Shown piece after piece: positions 1-11,111 of a stretch of DNA of 64,000 bases; the first letter of the stretch is position 1, and each line of letters opens with the position of its first letter. The notes beneath the pieces were generated by a model. That model was not told the origin of the DNA and made no database searches. It worked only from the letters and a program-made list of their open reading frames with translations. Origin of the DNA: Carya illinoinensis (Eukaryota > Streptophyta > Magnoliopsida > Fagales > Juglandaceae); contig NC_056757.1 in assembly GCF_018687715.1 (NCBI RefSeq), positions 23,536,501 to 23,600,500 of the forward strand, read 5' to 3'. The translations under genes and the position numbers were made by a program.

Positions 1-2
1 TT

Positions 3-1643
3 CGAAAGTTTGTCAAGACTATTGAGCTACAATTTCCATTGTCATCACGGTATACAGTGATGCGGGATTGTATGAAGAAGCATGCAAAAGAGAAGGCGGA
101 GATGAAGAAGATGTTCACTACCACTAGTCAAAGAGTGTCATTTACGACTGACACATGGACTTCCATACAGAACATTTCCTACATGTGTATCACAGCACAC
201 TATATTGATAGTGAATGGAATTTGAGAAAACGGATTATTGGGTTCAAAGAAATTATTGATCATAAGGGAGCATCAATTGGGGCACTGATGGATGATTGTT
301 TAAAAGATTGGAGAATTCAAAAGGTTCTATGTATTGCAGTTGACAATGCCAGTGCCAATGACACCGCAATTAAATGGTTCAAGAGAAATACGAGTATGAA
401 AGCTGATGTCGTCCGCAACCACGAATTTATTCATGTTCGATGTTGTGCTCATATCCTCAACCTGATTGTCAGCGAGGGGTTAAAAGAGGTTGACGATTCC
501 ATTACCAGAGTCTGCAACATTGTGTGGTATGTGAGGGCTTCCCCTCAAAGGCTGTCAAAGTTCAAGGCAATAGCAAGCCAGCTTGAAATTTCATGTTCTA
601 AGACATTGTGTTTGGATGTTTCGACTCGATGGAACTCAACATACCTTATTTTGGATGTGGTACAAAAGTACCAAAGAGCATTTGAGCGGATGGAGGTCGA
701 GGATGGGGCACTTAAGTATGCTTTGCTGGAGCCTGCAGGAAAGGGGCTTGGTACGCCAGACACACATGATTGAACTAGTGTGGGGCACTTTATGAGATTT
801 TTACAAGTTTTTTATGATATGACTATGCGGATATCTGGATCCGCAAATACAACTGCAAAATTATTCTTCAGCAAGCTCTCAGAGCTTCACTACCACTTGC
901 AAGAAGGTTGTACGGGTTCATGCGGATTATTATCTGGTAAGGCTATGAGGATGTAGGCCAAATATGATAAATATTGGGAGGATGTTGAGAAAATAAATAG
1001 ATTACTTTTTGTAGCTGTGATCCTTGACCCCCGATATAAGTTGGCCTTGATAGAATTTTGGGCAAATTCCACAATGGGGGCAGTGAAGGCTGCATGGTTT
1101 ATTACAGCCCTTAAAATGGATCTTGATGACTTATATTCTCACTACAACAATAGTGGTCAGCCTTCATCTGCAGCGGGCACCTCACACTCGAGGCCGACAC
1201 CTCTATTCGATGACCGTAGCTCAGATGACTCATTAAATCCACCTCGTCGAGGTTATAATATTGCAAATCAGTATCATCAGCTCATTATAACGAGGAATAT
1301 TATGCAGTGTACTTCTGAGATTGAACAGTATTTTATGGAAGAGGTCGAGGCACCTAGCGATTCATTTCAGCTTTTAACTTGGTGGAAGGTTAATTCCACC
1401 AAGTATCAGATCCTTTCTCGTATTGCCCGAGATGTGATGGCCATTCCAATCACTACGGATGCCTCTGAGTTAGCATTTAGTATTGGAGGTCGAGTATTAG
1501 ATTCTTACCGGAGTTCATTGTCACCGTCAACTGTGGAGGCCCTCGTTTGCACACAGAATTGGTTAAGTGAAACACCCATTGGACTAGATATCATTGGTTT
1601 TGATGCTGATAGCTATAAGCTTGAATCGGGTAACTTTATTTAA
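3..1643 (+). pseudogene. hAT family transposase (RICESLEEPER/BED-type), 5'-truncated, two nonsense codons
   Basis: One reading frame stays in register from the first bases of the window to TAA at 1641-1643, so the ORF is cut by the window edge and does not start at an internal codon. It is interrupted by TGA at 771-773 and TAG at 954-956. Family landmarks are in order: TDTWTS and VDNASAND (the regions of the first two catalytic Asp), a CCAHILNLIV motif, an ILDPRYK block (hAT-like RNase H segment), and a C-terminal hAT dimerisation domain at about 1360-1590 (DSFQLLTWW, then AIPITTDASELAFS). The BED zinc finger would lie upstream. An intact copy would cut and paste hAT elements in the nucleus. 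The two stops make this copy inactive. Both fit single-base TGG-to-TGA and CAG/AAG-to-TAG changes. Confidence 0.93.
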
Positions 1644-2260
1644 GTATTTCAATTGATTTATTTAATTCTTTTTATTATTTCATAAATCTATTAACCTTAT
1701 ACTTTTTATGATTTCATAGATATAATTGTGAACCCTAGCATACTTGCCGATGACTGATACTTGGAGTGTGGCTAAGTTGATAAACTCGCGATTAAAAAAT
1801 ATTGGTGAGAAATGATAATCATTTTTTTCTGAATCATTTTTTTTCTTTTTATTGATTGTGACTTTTTATTTTAATTTCAGGTTTCACCAATGACAAACCA
1901 CGATGTATTGGAAGATGTTTTGGAGAACCTCTGTATTGGAAGATGTTTTTATTTTGGTATTGGAAGATGTTCGGAATAGCATTTAAACTATTATCAATGT
2001 TTTGGACAATTGTATAAGAGTTTCTTAAAGATGTAATATGTATTATATATATATCACTTTTTTTTTTAGAACTTGGACTTAGAATCGGGCAAAGGTAGGA
2101 GCCCGATTCCAATCGGAAGCCATTGGAATTCCAATCGGAGTTTCAAACTCTGAACTCCGAGCGAAGTTGGAGTCGGAGTGAACTTCCAGTTCTGACTCCG
2201 GTCGGAGTCGGAGGTTGGAAATAGCGATTCTGACTCCGTCGGAGTCGGAGCCCAGGCCTA
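1644..2260. other. hAT 3' noncoding and subterminal region
   Basis: AT-rich DNA follows the transposase stop. A short direct repeat with TTGGAAGATGTT lies at 1907-1970, then comes the GGAGTCGGAG-type subterminal repeat cluster at 2095-2255. No gene is seen. Confidence 0.7.
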
Positions 2261-5055
2261 GTCACTTCTTTACTTCCAAATCCTACTGTGTGCTCTAGTT
2301 GTCAACTTGCCAAAAGTAAAAGACTTCCTTTTTCTCTAAATACAAATCGTGCTTCACATGTTTTGGATCTTGTTCATTGTGATTAGTGGGGACCATCACC
2401 TATCACTTCAAATCTTGAATTTCGATATTATGTTATATTTATTGACGATTATTCCAGGTTTACTTGGCTCTATCCTCTGAAACATAAATCTGACTTCTTT
2501 TGTATTTTTCTCCAATTTCATAAATTTGTTGAAAATCAATTTTCCACTAAAATCAAGATTTTCCAAAGTGATGGAGGAACTGAATTCACTAATCACCAAT
2601 TTTGAAATCACTTAATTTTCTTAGGCATCCGTCATCAAATGTCGTGTCCATACACTCCATCTCAAAATGGTCGTGCCGAACGTAAACATAGACATATAAC
2701 TGAAACCAGTCTTGCTATGCTTTTTCACTCTCATGTCCCTCTTAAATTCTGGGTTGACGCATTCAGCACTGCCACTTTCATTATTAACCGCTTGCCCACA
2801 CCTCTTCTTGATAGTCGCTCTCCGTTTGAGGCTCTGTTCGGTAAGCCTCCTTCTTACTCTCATTTTTATCCATTTGGTTGTCTTGTTTTTCCCTATTTTT
2901 GTGATTATGCCCCTCACAAATTAGCTCCCCGTAGTCGTTCTTGGCTATAGTATGTCTCATCATGGTTTTCACTGTCTTGATCACTTTACGAATCAAATAT
3001 TTATTTCTCGACATGTTGTCTTTGATGATCATGGCTACCCATACAAAAATGATAATTGCTCTGAGCCTTTACCTTCTACCCCAATTTCTACTTTTCTATA
3101 GCCCACTGCACCCCCCTCCTCACAACCAGTCCCATCAGAGGCTTCTTTACCTTCTCAGCCCAGTCCTTTCCCGAATTTGTGTGGCCCATGTTTAACTGAT
3201 CCATCTTGTAGTTCTGTGTCACCTTCACTTTTGCAGGAATCCGCTGTTGATGGGCTAAGCTCCCCTTTTGCACCCATCTCTACCGCTCCAGCTCCATCTC
3301 CCGTTCCGACTCCAGCACCTGTCCTTGGCACTCACCCGATGCAAACACGGGCCAAATCTGGGATTTTTAAGCCGTCTACCGGGCCCTTCATACATGCACA
3401 GCTCCAAATTCCAAACTCATTCAATCTTTACTCACCATGCACAAGCCCAAAGGCTTCAAGCCCGCTGCCAAGCATCCCGGATGGATTGCTGCCATGGATG
3501 AGGAGTTTCAAGCTTTGCATCACAATCACACTTGGGATTTAGTGCCCCGACCTCCAAATACAAATATTGTGGGATCCAAATGGGTCTTTCGTATCAAGTA
3601 TCTCGCCAATGGTTCTGTTGATCCTCTTAAGGCCCGGCTTGTTGCTAAAGGCTACACCCAGCAACCAGGCCTTGATTTTAGTGATACTTTTATCCCAGTT
3701 GTCAAAACCTCCACTGTTCGAGTTGTTCTTTCCTTGGCGGTCTCTAATCACTGGCCCCTTCGTCAACTTGATGTGAAAATGCTTTCTTGAATGGAATTCT
3801 TCAAGATGAAGTTTATATGGAGCAACCTCCGGGTTATGTTGATTCGAGATATCCCTCTCATGTCTGCCGGTTACGTCAAGCTTTATATGGGCTCAAACAA
3901 GCTCCACGGGCCTGGTTTCATCGGTTCAGTACTTTTCTTCTTGCTACTGGGTTTTCTTGCAATCGGGCTGACTCATCCTTGTTTGTGTTTTCCAAGGGTG
4001 CTGACCTAATCTATCTACTATTGTACGTTGATGATATTGTCGTAACTAGCAACAATTCAGCTCTTCTTGATGCTTTTATTGGCAAATTATCCAAGGAATT
4101 TTCCACCAAGGATATGGGCTCATTGAGTTATTTTTTAGGCCTCGAAGCACATCGAACTTCCTCTAGCCTTTTTCTCAGTCAGGCTAAATATGCTCATGAA
4201 ATTTTGCAGCGTGCCAAACTCGTTGATAGTAAGCCTGTGAGCACTCACATGGTCGTTGCACGTCATCTATCTGCTGATGGTCCTGACTTTGATGATCCCT
4301 CACTCTATCGGTCCCTTGTTGGTGCTCTTCAATATCTCACTATCACTCAGCTGGACCTTGCTCATGTTGTCTCTGCCGTGAGTCAATATATGCACAAGCC
4401 TTCTCTTTGCCACTTTCAAGTTGTTAAACTAATCCTCCGTTACATCAAGGGCACCTTGCGGTATGGCCTCTCTTTTACTCCATCTTATTCCTGCAATATT
4501 CTTGCTTACTCAGATTCCGATTCGGCCGGCTACCCTGATACACAACGGTCTATCTCTGGCTATGCTATTTACCTTGGTGATAACCTTGTCTCTTGGCGTT
4601 CCAAGAAACAACCAACTATGTCTCGTTCAAGCTGTGAATATGAATACTGAGCGCTTGCTAGCACCGCTGCCGAAGTCAAGTGGCTTGGTCATCTTCTTCG
4701 TGATCTCAAAGTAACTTCTTCATCTTCTCCGATTCTCCTTTGTGATAATCAAAGCTCCATATTTCTTGTCGCAAATCCAGTCTCCCACAATCGCTCCAGG
4801 CATATTGAGCTCGACTATCATTTTGTGCACGAATTGGTGGCTTCAGGAGAACTTCGGCTTCAATATGTCCCTACCAATCTTCAGCTTGCCAACATATTTA
4901 CCAAGAGTCTTGGTCATCCTGCATTTATATTCTTTCGTTCCAAGCTTTGCGTTTGGGACTCTCAAACACTAGGCTTGCGGGGGGGTATTACGGTTACATA
5001 TCAAGATCAAGATCAAGATAAAGATCAAGCTCAAGATAGAATCCCTTCTTTATAG
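2261..5055 (+). pseudogene. copia pol polyprotein (integrase, reverse transcriptase, RNase H), multiply broken
   Basis: The frame opens directly at the hAT junction with a CSSCQLAKSKR zinc-site tail (2291-2323). It runs through the integrase core (FIDDYSRFTW and FQSDGGTEF, the catalytic Asp regions; SQNGRAERKHR, the Glu region). The RVT_2 reverse transcriptase follows (about 3500-4230, with YVDD near 4030), then copia RNase H (about 4490-4930, SDSAGYPDT and SRSSCE). Breaks seen: TAG 2384-2386, TGA 2603-2605, frameshift about 2935, TAG 3099-3101, frameshift about 3440, frameshift about 3780, TGA 4648-4650. An intact copy would reverse-transcribe and integrate the element; this one cannot. Confidence 0.92.
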
Positions 5056-5170
5056 GCAAGGAATGTAATTTGTATTTGAATTGGACTAAGCATCATATAT
5101 GTGTAAATACCTTTATAAATATACGTACACCACCCAAATGAATTACCGTGGTTTTTACAGAACATTCACA
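4986..5170 (+). repeat. copia 3' LTR (boundaries approximate)
   Basis: A purine-rich tract ending GCGGGGGGG (4978-4985) stands where copia polypurine tracts lie. The LTR is taken to begin at 4986 (TATTACGG, where TGTTA would be usual). It has a CAAGAT-rich microsatellite at 5002-5040 and a TATA-like TTTATAAATATA near 5112. The end near 5170 (ATTCACA) is a guess, as the other LTR is not in the window. Confidence 0.55.
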
Positions 5171-5943
5171 CGTACAAAACCTCCCTCTCATTAAGGTGGT
5201 AATTATTGTGAGCCTAAGAAAGGTTACATCGATTAAATGCTATAGGGACAATCGATCCCCACATCCAATATCTTTGAATTTTTTTGCATGGGATGTTAGG
5301 CAACTTAATTCCCCTTCATGCATGTTGCCCACGCAAACCCTAACTCTACTTCTAAAAGATTAACTGCATGGTCCAGGCCCCTATTGATTTCTATCATTAT
5401 TGTTTTCAAGTATATTATTCTTAAAAGAAAATACTTTAATCACACAAAAAAATTACATAAAAATAAACTACAAATTAACGTAACTTATTGTGATACATCA
5501 TATTAAATTTACTTTTATTATAAAAACAAGTCAATTTATGGGTTTACTTTTATGTAATCTCTAATTTGTATCGGTAGCAGTTCTCGCACTTAAAATCAAC
5601 AGGTTATTAATTAATTAGAACCCGGCCCTATATTTCTACCAGTTAATTAAGATCAGCATAGACATGTGCTAATTAACTCCATAACTGGCTCTAAATGCTC
5701 TATATACATGCTCGAGATCATCTCTGATTCCTACCTACCCGGCCCCTTTTCTATATATATATACACTTCTATATGCATGGAAAGTTGCTGATGAAATTTG
5801 TGGCAGGAATTGGTTCGTGAGACCTTTATTAATTTTAAGTTTTGCATATACAAAATTAATTCTAATAATCAAAAGTGAAAATATTGATCATCAACTACAA
5901 GATTAAATATTACTTCTAGGTAGTGACAAAATTTCTAGAGATC
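5171..5943. other. intergenic DNA between copia and CACTA-1
   Basis: AT-rich noncoding sequence. No gene, RNA or element is recognised. Confidence 0.5.
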
Positions 5944-6850
5944 CACTACAAGAAATTTGGCATTTCCCCAAGGAGGCTATTCGTGGGGAAAAATCCATGT
6001 TTTGTGGCTAATATTATTTTCCCACAAATTCTACCTGTGGGGCTCTCGTGGCGTATACTTCGCCGCAAATAGTTGTATTTGCCATGATGACTTTAATTGG
6101 TGGAGACTCTCTGTTTTTAACCACGACATATTCCATGTCAAAAGATTGTATTCTCGTGGGAAATATTGATTGTAATGGTACACAATTTGGTTGGTAAAAG
6201 GGATAATGCCATGACTGGAAACCATGGCTAATGTGAGGAATTCCCATCATATGTTCTCGTGGTTAAAGGTATCACTTCCACCACACCAACTCGTGTGCAA
6301 TGTAACAATATGCCACCATGGCAACTCCTAGGCAAAGCAATTTCTTCCACCAGTGGGACTCATGGGTAAAGGAGCAAGCACGAACCACCATGGAACAAGT
6401 CCCACCATAGCAACTCATGGGAATAGCTATTTTATTCCACCAGAGGAGATCGTGGATAAAGATGCTAAAAACCACCATAGCATGCCTTGTGGGTATAAGT
6501 ATTAGCCACTACTCATTTGGTGAGAAATAATATATAACTGTTTTCCACTTGATCCCTTGCCCATTACCCATGATAGTGACGGTGGGAATTAGTTAACTGC
6601 CATGAGTAGAGCTTGTGGCTACTTAGTCGAATACCAGGCATAAATCGGATGGTTCCCCACAAATCTGAACCTGTAGGAACAATGTTTTTTCCATGAAGTG
6701 GCCCTGTAGGAGATGTGTATTAAATCAACCCTGCATGACTTTTTCCCCACAACCGAGTTCCATGTAAATCCCATTATTTACATGGAATGGTCCCTGTGGC
6801 ATCTGCTGATCCAAACATGATAGTCAACCTATACTGATTCCCACAATTAT
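5944..6850. repeat. CACTA-1 3'-side terminal inverted repeat and subterminal repeats
   Basis: After the CACTA end, short motifs recur in both orientations: CCACCATGG, CAACTCATGGG, TTCCACCA, CTCGTGG and CCCCACAA (for example near 6280, 6330, 6390, 6410, 6440, 6470). In En/Spm elements such subterminal motifs are the binding sites of the TnpA protein. That role here is inferred. Confidence 0.65.
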
Positions 6851-9195
6851 TCATGTTACCCATGATGATCGAGATAGCCAGCAAAATTAGAATAAAAGAA
6901 TCTCACAACCATATAACATAATTCCCATATATATATTGACAACATTCAGGCCTTAGTTCCCATATTCATTGATGGAAATGGAAATTGTACATTAATGTCA
7001 ACTGTAGTGGGAAGGAGAAGAGGGTCATCGGCACGATTACAACTACATACATTTACACAACCAGCTAACAATTCCTATTCTACATGCATACACTTTCAGG
7101 TTCAACTTCCTCCAAATTAAAGCTCCTGATATCTCCATTTCCTTCATTTGTCAGATTATCGTGGTTGATCTCACCAGTTGAAATGCAACACCAGCTTATC
7201 CCTACTGCCTCTCCATGTCAGAAATTTCCCACTGTATGCATGAAGAAGACCTGAAAATTGCAGGTACATGATGTTGTGATTCATCTCAAAGTCCAACTGA
7301 CTACAATCTAACTTCAACAAACAATATATTTAATCCTCGTCTATCCACATATATTTATTAGTGTGATGATTGGTCATGTCCAATATTTCACCCAGGGATG
7401 TTTGAATGTAATCCCATGGTAGCTGAAAAATGTATATATTTGAGGCCATGACATTAAGTTATCCAACAATTCAAAGCAGAAAATTGAAATATTGACACAC
7501 AATACTTTAATTTGGAAACAATGGTCAGCTTATAACACAGAGTGCCCAATTACCTTCTAACCAAACTTGGATACAATGAGCTACACCACCGTTATTTAAA
7601 GTTATTTAAGTACCCACCTATTCTATGTTGGTATAATTGACATCTTTATATTGATGATGCTTGTGTAATATGCCAAAACCGGACCTAGCATACTGAAATT
7701 AATTTTCTTCTGCTAATAATTGATTGATCCTTGTCAATCAATTCAAGTTATACTATGAAAATTCCATATTCTGAATTGCTTTCTAACTCAAAAGTTAGAA
7801 TCTCTCATCTTTCCCTATTGATACTGTTAGAAGCTAAGTTATTTCTTTGTAACCCCTATGGTAATTTACAAGTGTGATCAATTCCAAATTAATGAGTAGA
7901 TATGTACATTGAACAGATCTCAATCTACAAAATTGTGTCAACACCTTTGCTTCAAGGAATACCATGTCCACATGTTTTGCCAATATGATGATCTTAGAAC
8001 TCAAAACCCAAGCAATCAGCTTCATTTCTATATGAAATATTGCACAAATAGGAGGCAAGATGCCCAATGATTTTGTATTACAGGTCCAATAACTAAACTT
8101 TGCTTCCAATCCTAACCAAACTCCTTGTACCATTATACTATCAGTTAATGCACGGTTTCCTTATAAGCTCCCAACTATCATCCCAACTAGGGAGTGTTGT
8201 ACAGCTGAAATACTAATTATCTGGGCAGCATACCATCACAATTAGAACTGCTCTTCACTTCTTCACTTTCTTTATATTTTGATCTAACTGTTTCATTTTA
8301 ACTAAACAGTTGCATTATACCCCAAATCTATTTCTATTTAACAGATTTAAAACAAAGTTGTCAATAAATATCTACTCATTGTTTCCAGCCAACTTGCATT
8401 GGTTAATCCAATAAATTCTCAAAAATCTCAGCAGTCCCACCTTTATCTTTTCCAGCTAATTACTCTTTCATCCCCTGAACAGCAACCCAATCAGTTAAAG
8501 TTTTAAACAAACATGTGGTCTACCCTGATGAAACAATAACAACATCATCACAAAATTGTCTTATCAGCATAATCACATTGAATATACCGAAGAATATATG
8601 AGGTGGGTATTATTTACCATCACAGTGTGTGGAACTAGTCCCTATCAGGTATTCTTTTCACAAGATCAGCATGGTTGCCTTTCTGATAAACCTCTGAAAT
8701 GCCTTCTATGCGTGATTTAAACTGGTGCCATCACAGTTATATGCACCCTACTCTAACACGTGAGAATGCAGATCCAGTGATATGCAATCTGAATTTTTCC
8801 CTACATGAAAAAAATATTGTGGATTATATTATGTACCTACTCAGGTAATGAATATACACCAGCCTTCCATTTATAACTACTTCTCAACTATAATTCAATT
8901 GGATACTCACTCAAAAGCTGCAACAGATTTCCAAATCCTCTTTGACCACCAAACAGAAATTGCAACCACTTGACTAATATTATACCCGGTTATAATATTC
9001 CCAAAACAAAATCTGGCACCACTTACATAACAACCCAAAACCCTTTTTCAAAAAAACATGACCTAATAACCTGCCCACCACACCATACCATCAATACTTT
9101 TCACTTTTTAACTGTTGCCATTTCCAATAGGGGGAACAAAAAACACAAAAAAACCCATGACCTTCTTCAAAAAATGTTAATATTTAGTTGAGATG
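6851..9195. other. CACTA-1 noncoding interior
   Basis: AT-rich DNA with no convincing exon on either strand. It lies between the 3' subterminal repeats and the last TnpA exon, so it is probably 3' noncoding sequence of the element. Confidence 0.45.
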
Positions 9196-11111
9196 TTATG
9201 CATCTCCTTGAGTCTCTTCTTGAGACTCCCTACTTGACCCCAACTGTGATGACATGGCCATGATTTGTTTGTCATGCTCAGAAAACTGTTTGTGCAGCTC
9301 AGCCATATCACCCAAAATTAATTCTAGTTTACTCTTATACAAGTCTGCACATTCCTTGTTCCTTTCATTCTCTTCAGCCATACGTTTAAATGCCTTGTTA
9401 TTTCTCAAAAACGGGGAGGGCTCAGGTATGACTGAGTGCCCCAAGCCAACTGCATAGCCAGATTTGAACCCCAACACCTCCTTGAACACATCACCTGCAA
9501 TCTCCTCAACATCCTCTTCAGTTTCTTTCTCATTCAACCTCTCTAGCATCAGATTCTGAAATGACAAAGAAATGCATTTCTCAGTTAACATAAAAATTTG
9601 AATGTGTACTCCATTATGTAATTAAAAAATCAGTTACAGTGGAACTAACTCACATAGTTGTGTTCACTTGCTACATTGATGAATTTGCCCTTCTTATTTG
9701 ACTAGTGTGTTTCTTTCTAAATTCAATCATGTTCCTTGGCTCCTCACCCTTCAAATAAAATGATACTTAATTAACTCTCAACAACTTCAACTCAAAACTG
9801 TTAACACTCACTTTAATAATGACAACTTACCCTCTCTTCCATCAGCCTAACAAAAGATTTTCTCCCACTTGTATGTCTAACCTTTTGCTTTTTCCTATTA
9901 TTGTTGTTCCTATGAGACTGCTCCTGAAAGAAAGTTCAATTTAAACATTGTTATTCTGCTACCCTTATGTACTCAATGGACTGAATGTATGACTATTATA
10001 CACTCAGGAGATTTGGAGCCAAAAAAAGCAATATATGCTGTTGTCATAGCCAAAAACAGCCAAAAACATTAATTCCCATTTGACTTCAGGATTAAACACT
10101 AGTGGTACTAACCTTGAATTTGGGGCTGGCCCACATTTGACATAGCCACTCCCATACATGTGGCTCCACCCATTCCTTCCGACCAGCTAATGCCTCCTCA
10201 TGCGAAGCAAATTTCTTGTAGTGCTTGTGTAATTCATAGTGGTAAGCATTGTACCTATTAGCTAGTGTGTTTATTACAGCTTCGCGATGGTTGTCTCTAC
10301 TCCAATCCAACACGAAATCAGTCTGCTTGGAAATTGTATCATATCACATCAAATTTGTCATTCTCAAATACAACCTTTTGAAATCATAAATATCAACCAA
10401 TAGGCATATGGCAAATGACCCTTACTTTAACACGATTGATGAGCTCTTTCTTCTCCTTGTCATCTACCACACTCCAACTTGCATGTCTCATATCCGCATG
10501 TACTCTTATAATCCAGCTCACCCGACTGGTGAATATTGTGGCATTTTCACATGATGGGCCTCTATGCCCATCCTTTATAATTAAAGGTATCTTACCAATC
10601 TTTCGTAACCTTTCAAATGTTGTACCCTTAGCTGGGCCGCGGCCTTGTTTTTTTATGGCTTGAACTGTAACCACCAAGTTAATAAAGCTATTAGTTAACA
10701 CAAAGTCAAAGCTAACCAAATTTGAATAGCTGAGAGTTTATGTACAGATACATATCCAGTTATTATATGACATGTAACAACCAAACCTGTGGTGTTATCC
10801 CCCTCATTTACTTCATGTTGAACAGTTTGGATGGACTCTTCAACCCCCCATGCTGGTATTGCTTCCCGTGAGGCATCAAGCCTAGGATCCTCCTCATCTC
10901 TTAAGCTCCTTGTCGGAGCCACCAATTCTGGATTATTCAAACCTTCTGTTGGTACTGCATGGGCTGAGGCATTAATTATGGGACTGACATAATCTCTTAG
11001 TCTCCTTGTTGGAGGCACCAATTCTGGAGCTTCATCAGGTTGGCTTGATGCTATGAGTGGACGTCCATGTCTAATTCTTCCCCTCCAGCCTCTTTTTACA
11101 GGTGTCACCAT
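9196..11111 (-). pseudogene. TnpA-like gene of CACTA-1 (plant Transposase_24, Ptta/En/Spm family), seven exons, one frame break
   Basis: Exons read from consensus splice sites on the minus strand: 11111-10787, 10664-10426, 10325-10113, 9923-9831, 9748-9654 and 9555-9196. A further small exon may be missed. The second exon carries the family hallmark GRGPAKGTTFERLRK, followed by DGHRGPSCENATIF and WIIRVHADMRH. The third has the NRYNAYHYELHKHYKK segment and the fourth the SGRKSFVR motif. The last exon is a charged, probably coiled-coil tail (KLELILGDMAELHKQFSEHDKQ) ending in TGA at 9196-9198. Family knowledge: these proteins bind subterminal repeats and help excise En/Spm elements. The exon at 9748-9654 needs a frame change after its Lys-His-Thr codons to continue, so this copy is probably broken. 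Start at 11109-11111 is the first ATG of the open frame. Confidence 0.85.

Larger units (their letters stand above)
1..2260 (+). mobile_element. hAT (Ac-like) DNA transposon, 3' part; 5' end lies before the window
   Basis: The element holds a degenerate hAT transposase followed by about 600 bp of noncoding DNA. The last 100 bp are packed with copies of GGAGTCGGAG and its complement, the subterminal repeat style of plant hAT elements. The end is placed at 2260 because hAT-like terminal sequence (GGAGCCCAGGCCTA, which reads TAGGCCTGGGCTCC on the other strand) stops there and an open copia pol frame begins at 2261. The 8 bp after the end, GTCACTTC, should be the target duplication, but its partner lies left of the window. 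Seen: terminal repeats and coding junction. Inferred: exact end. Confidence 0.85.
2261..5170 (+). mobile_element. Ty1/copia LTR retrotransposon, 3' part, interrupted on its left by the hAT element
   Basis: Domain order is zinc-binding pre-integrase remnant, integrase, reverse transcriptase, RNase H, polypurine tract and 3' LTR, which is the Ty1/copia order. The element's gag, protease and 5' LTR would lie to the left of the hAT, outside the window. The right boundary is approximate because only one LTR is visible. Confidence 0.88.

Noticed and set aside
2621..3273. Minus-strand ORFs opposite copia pol
   Set aside because: Shadows of the pol frame; the plus strand carries the conserved integrase and RT motifs.
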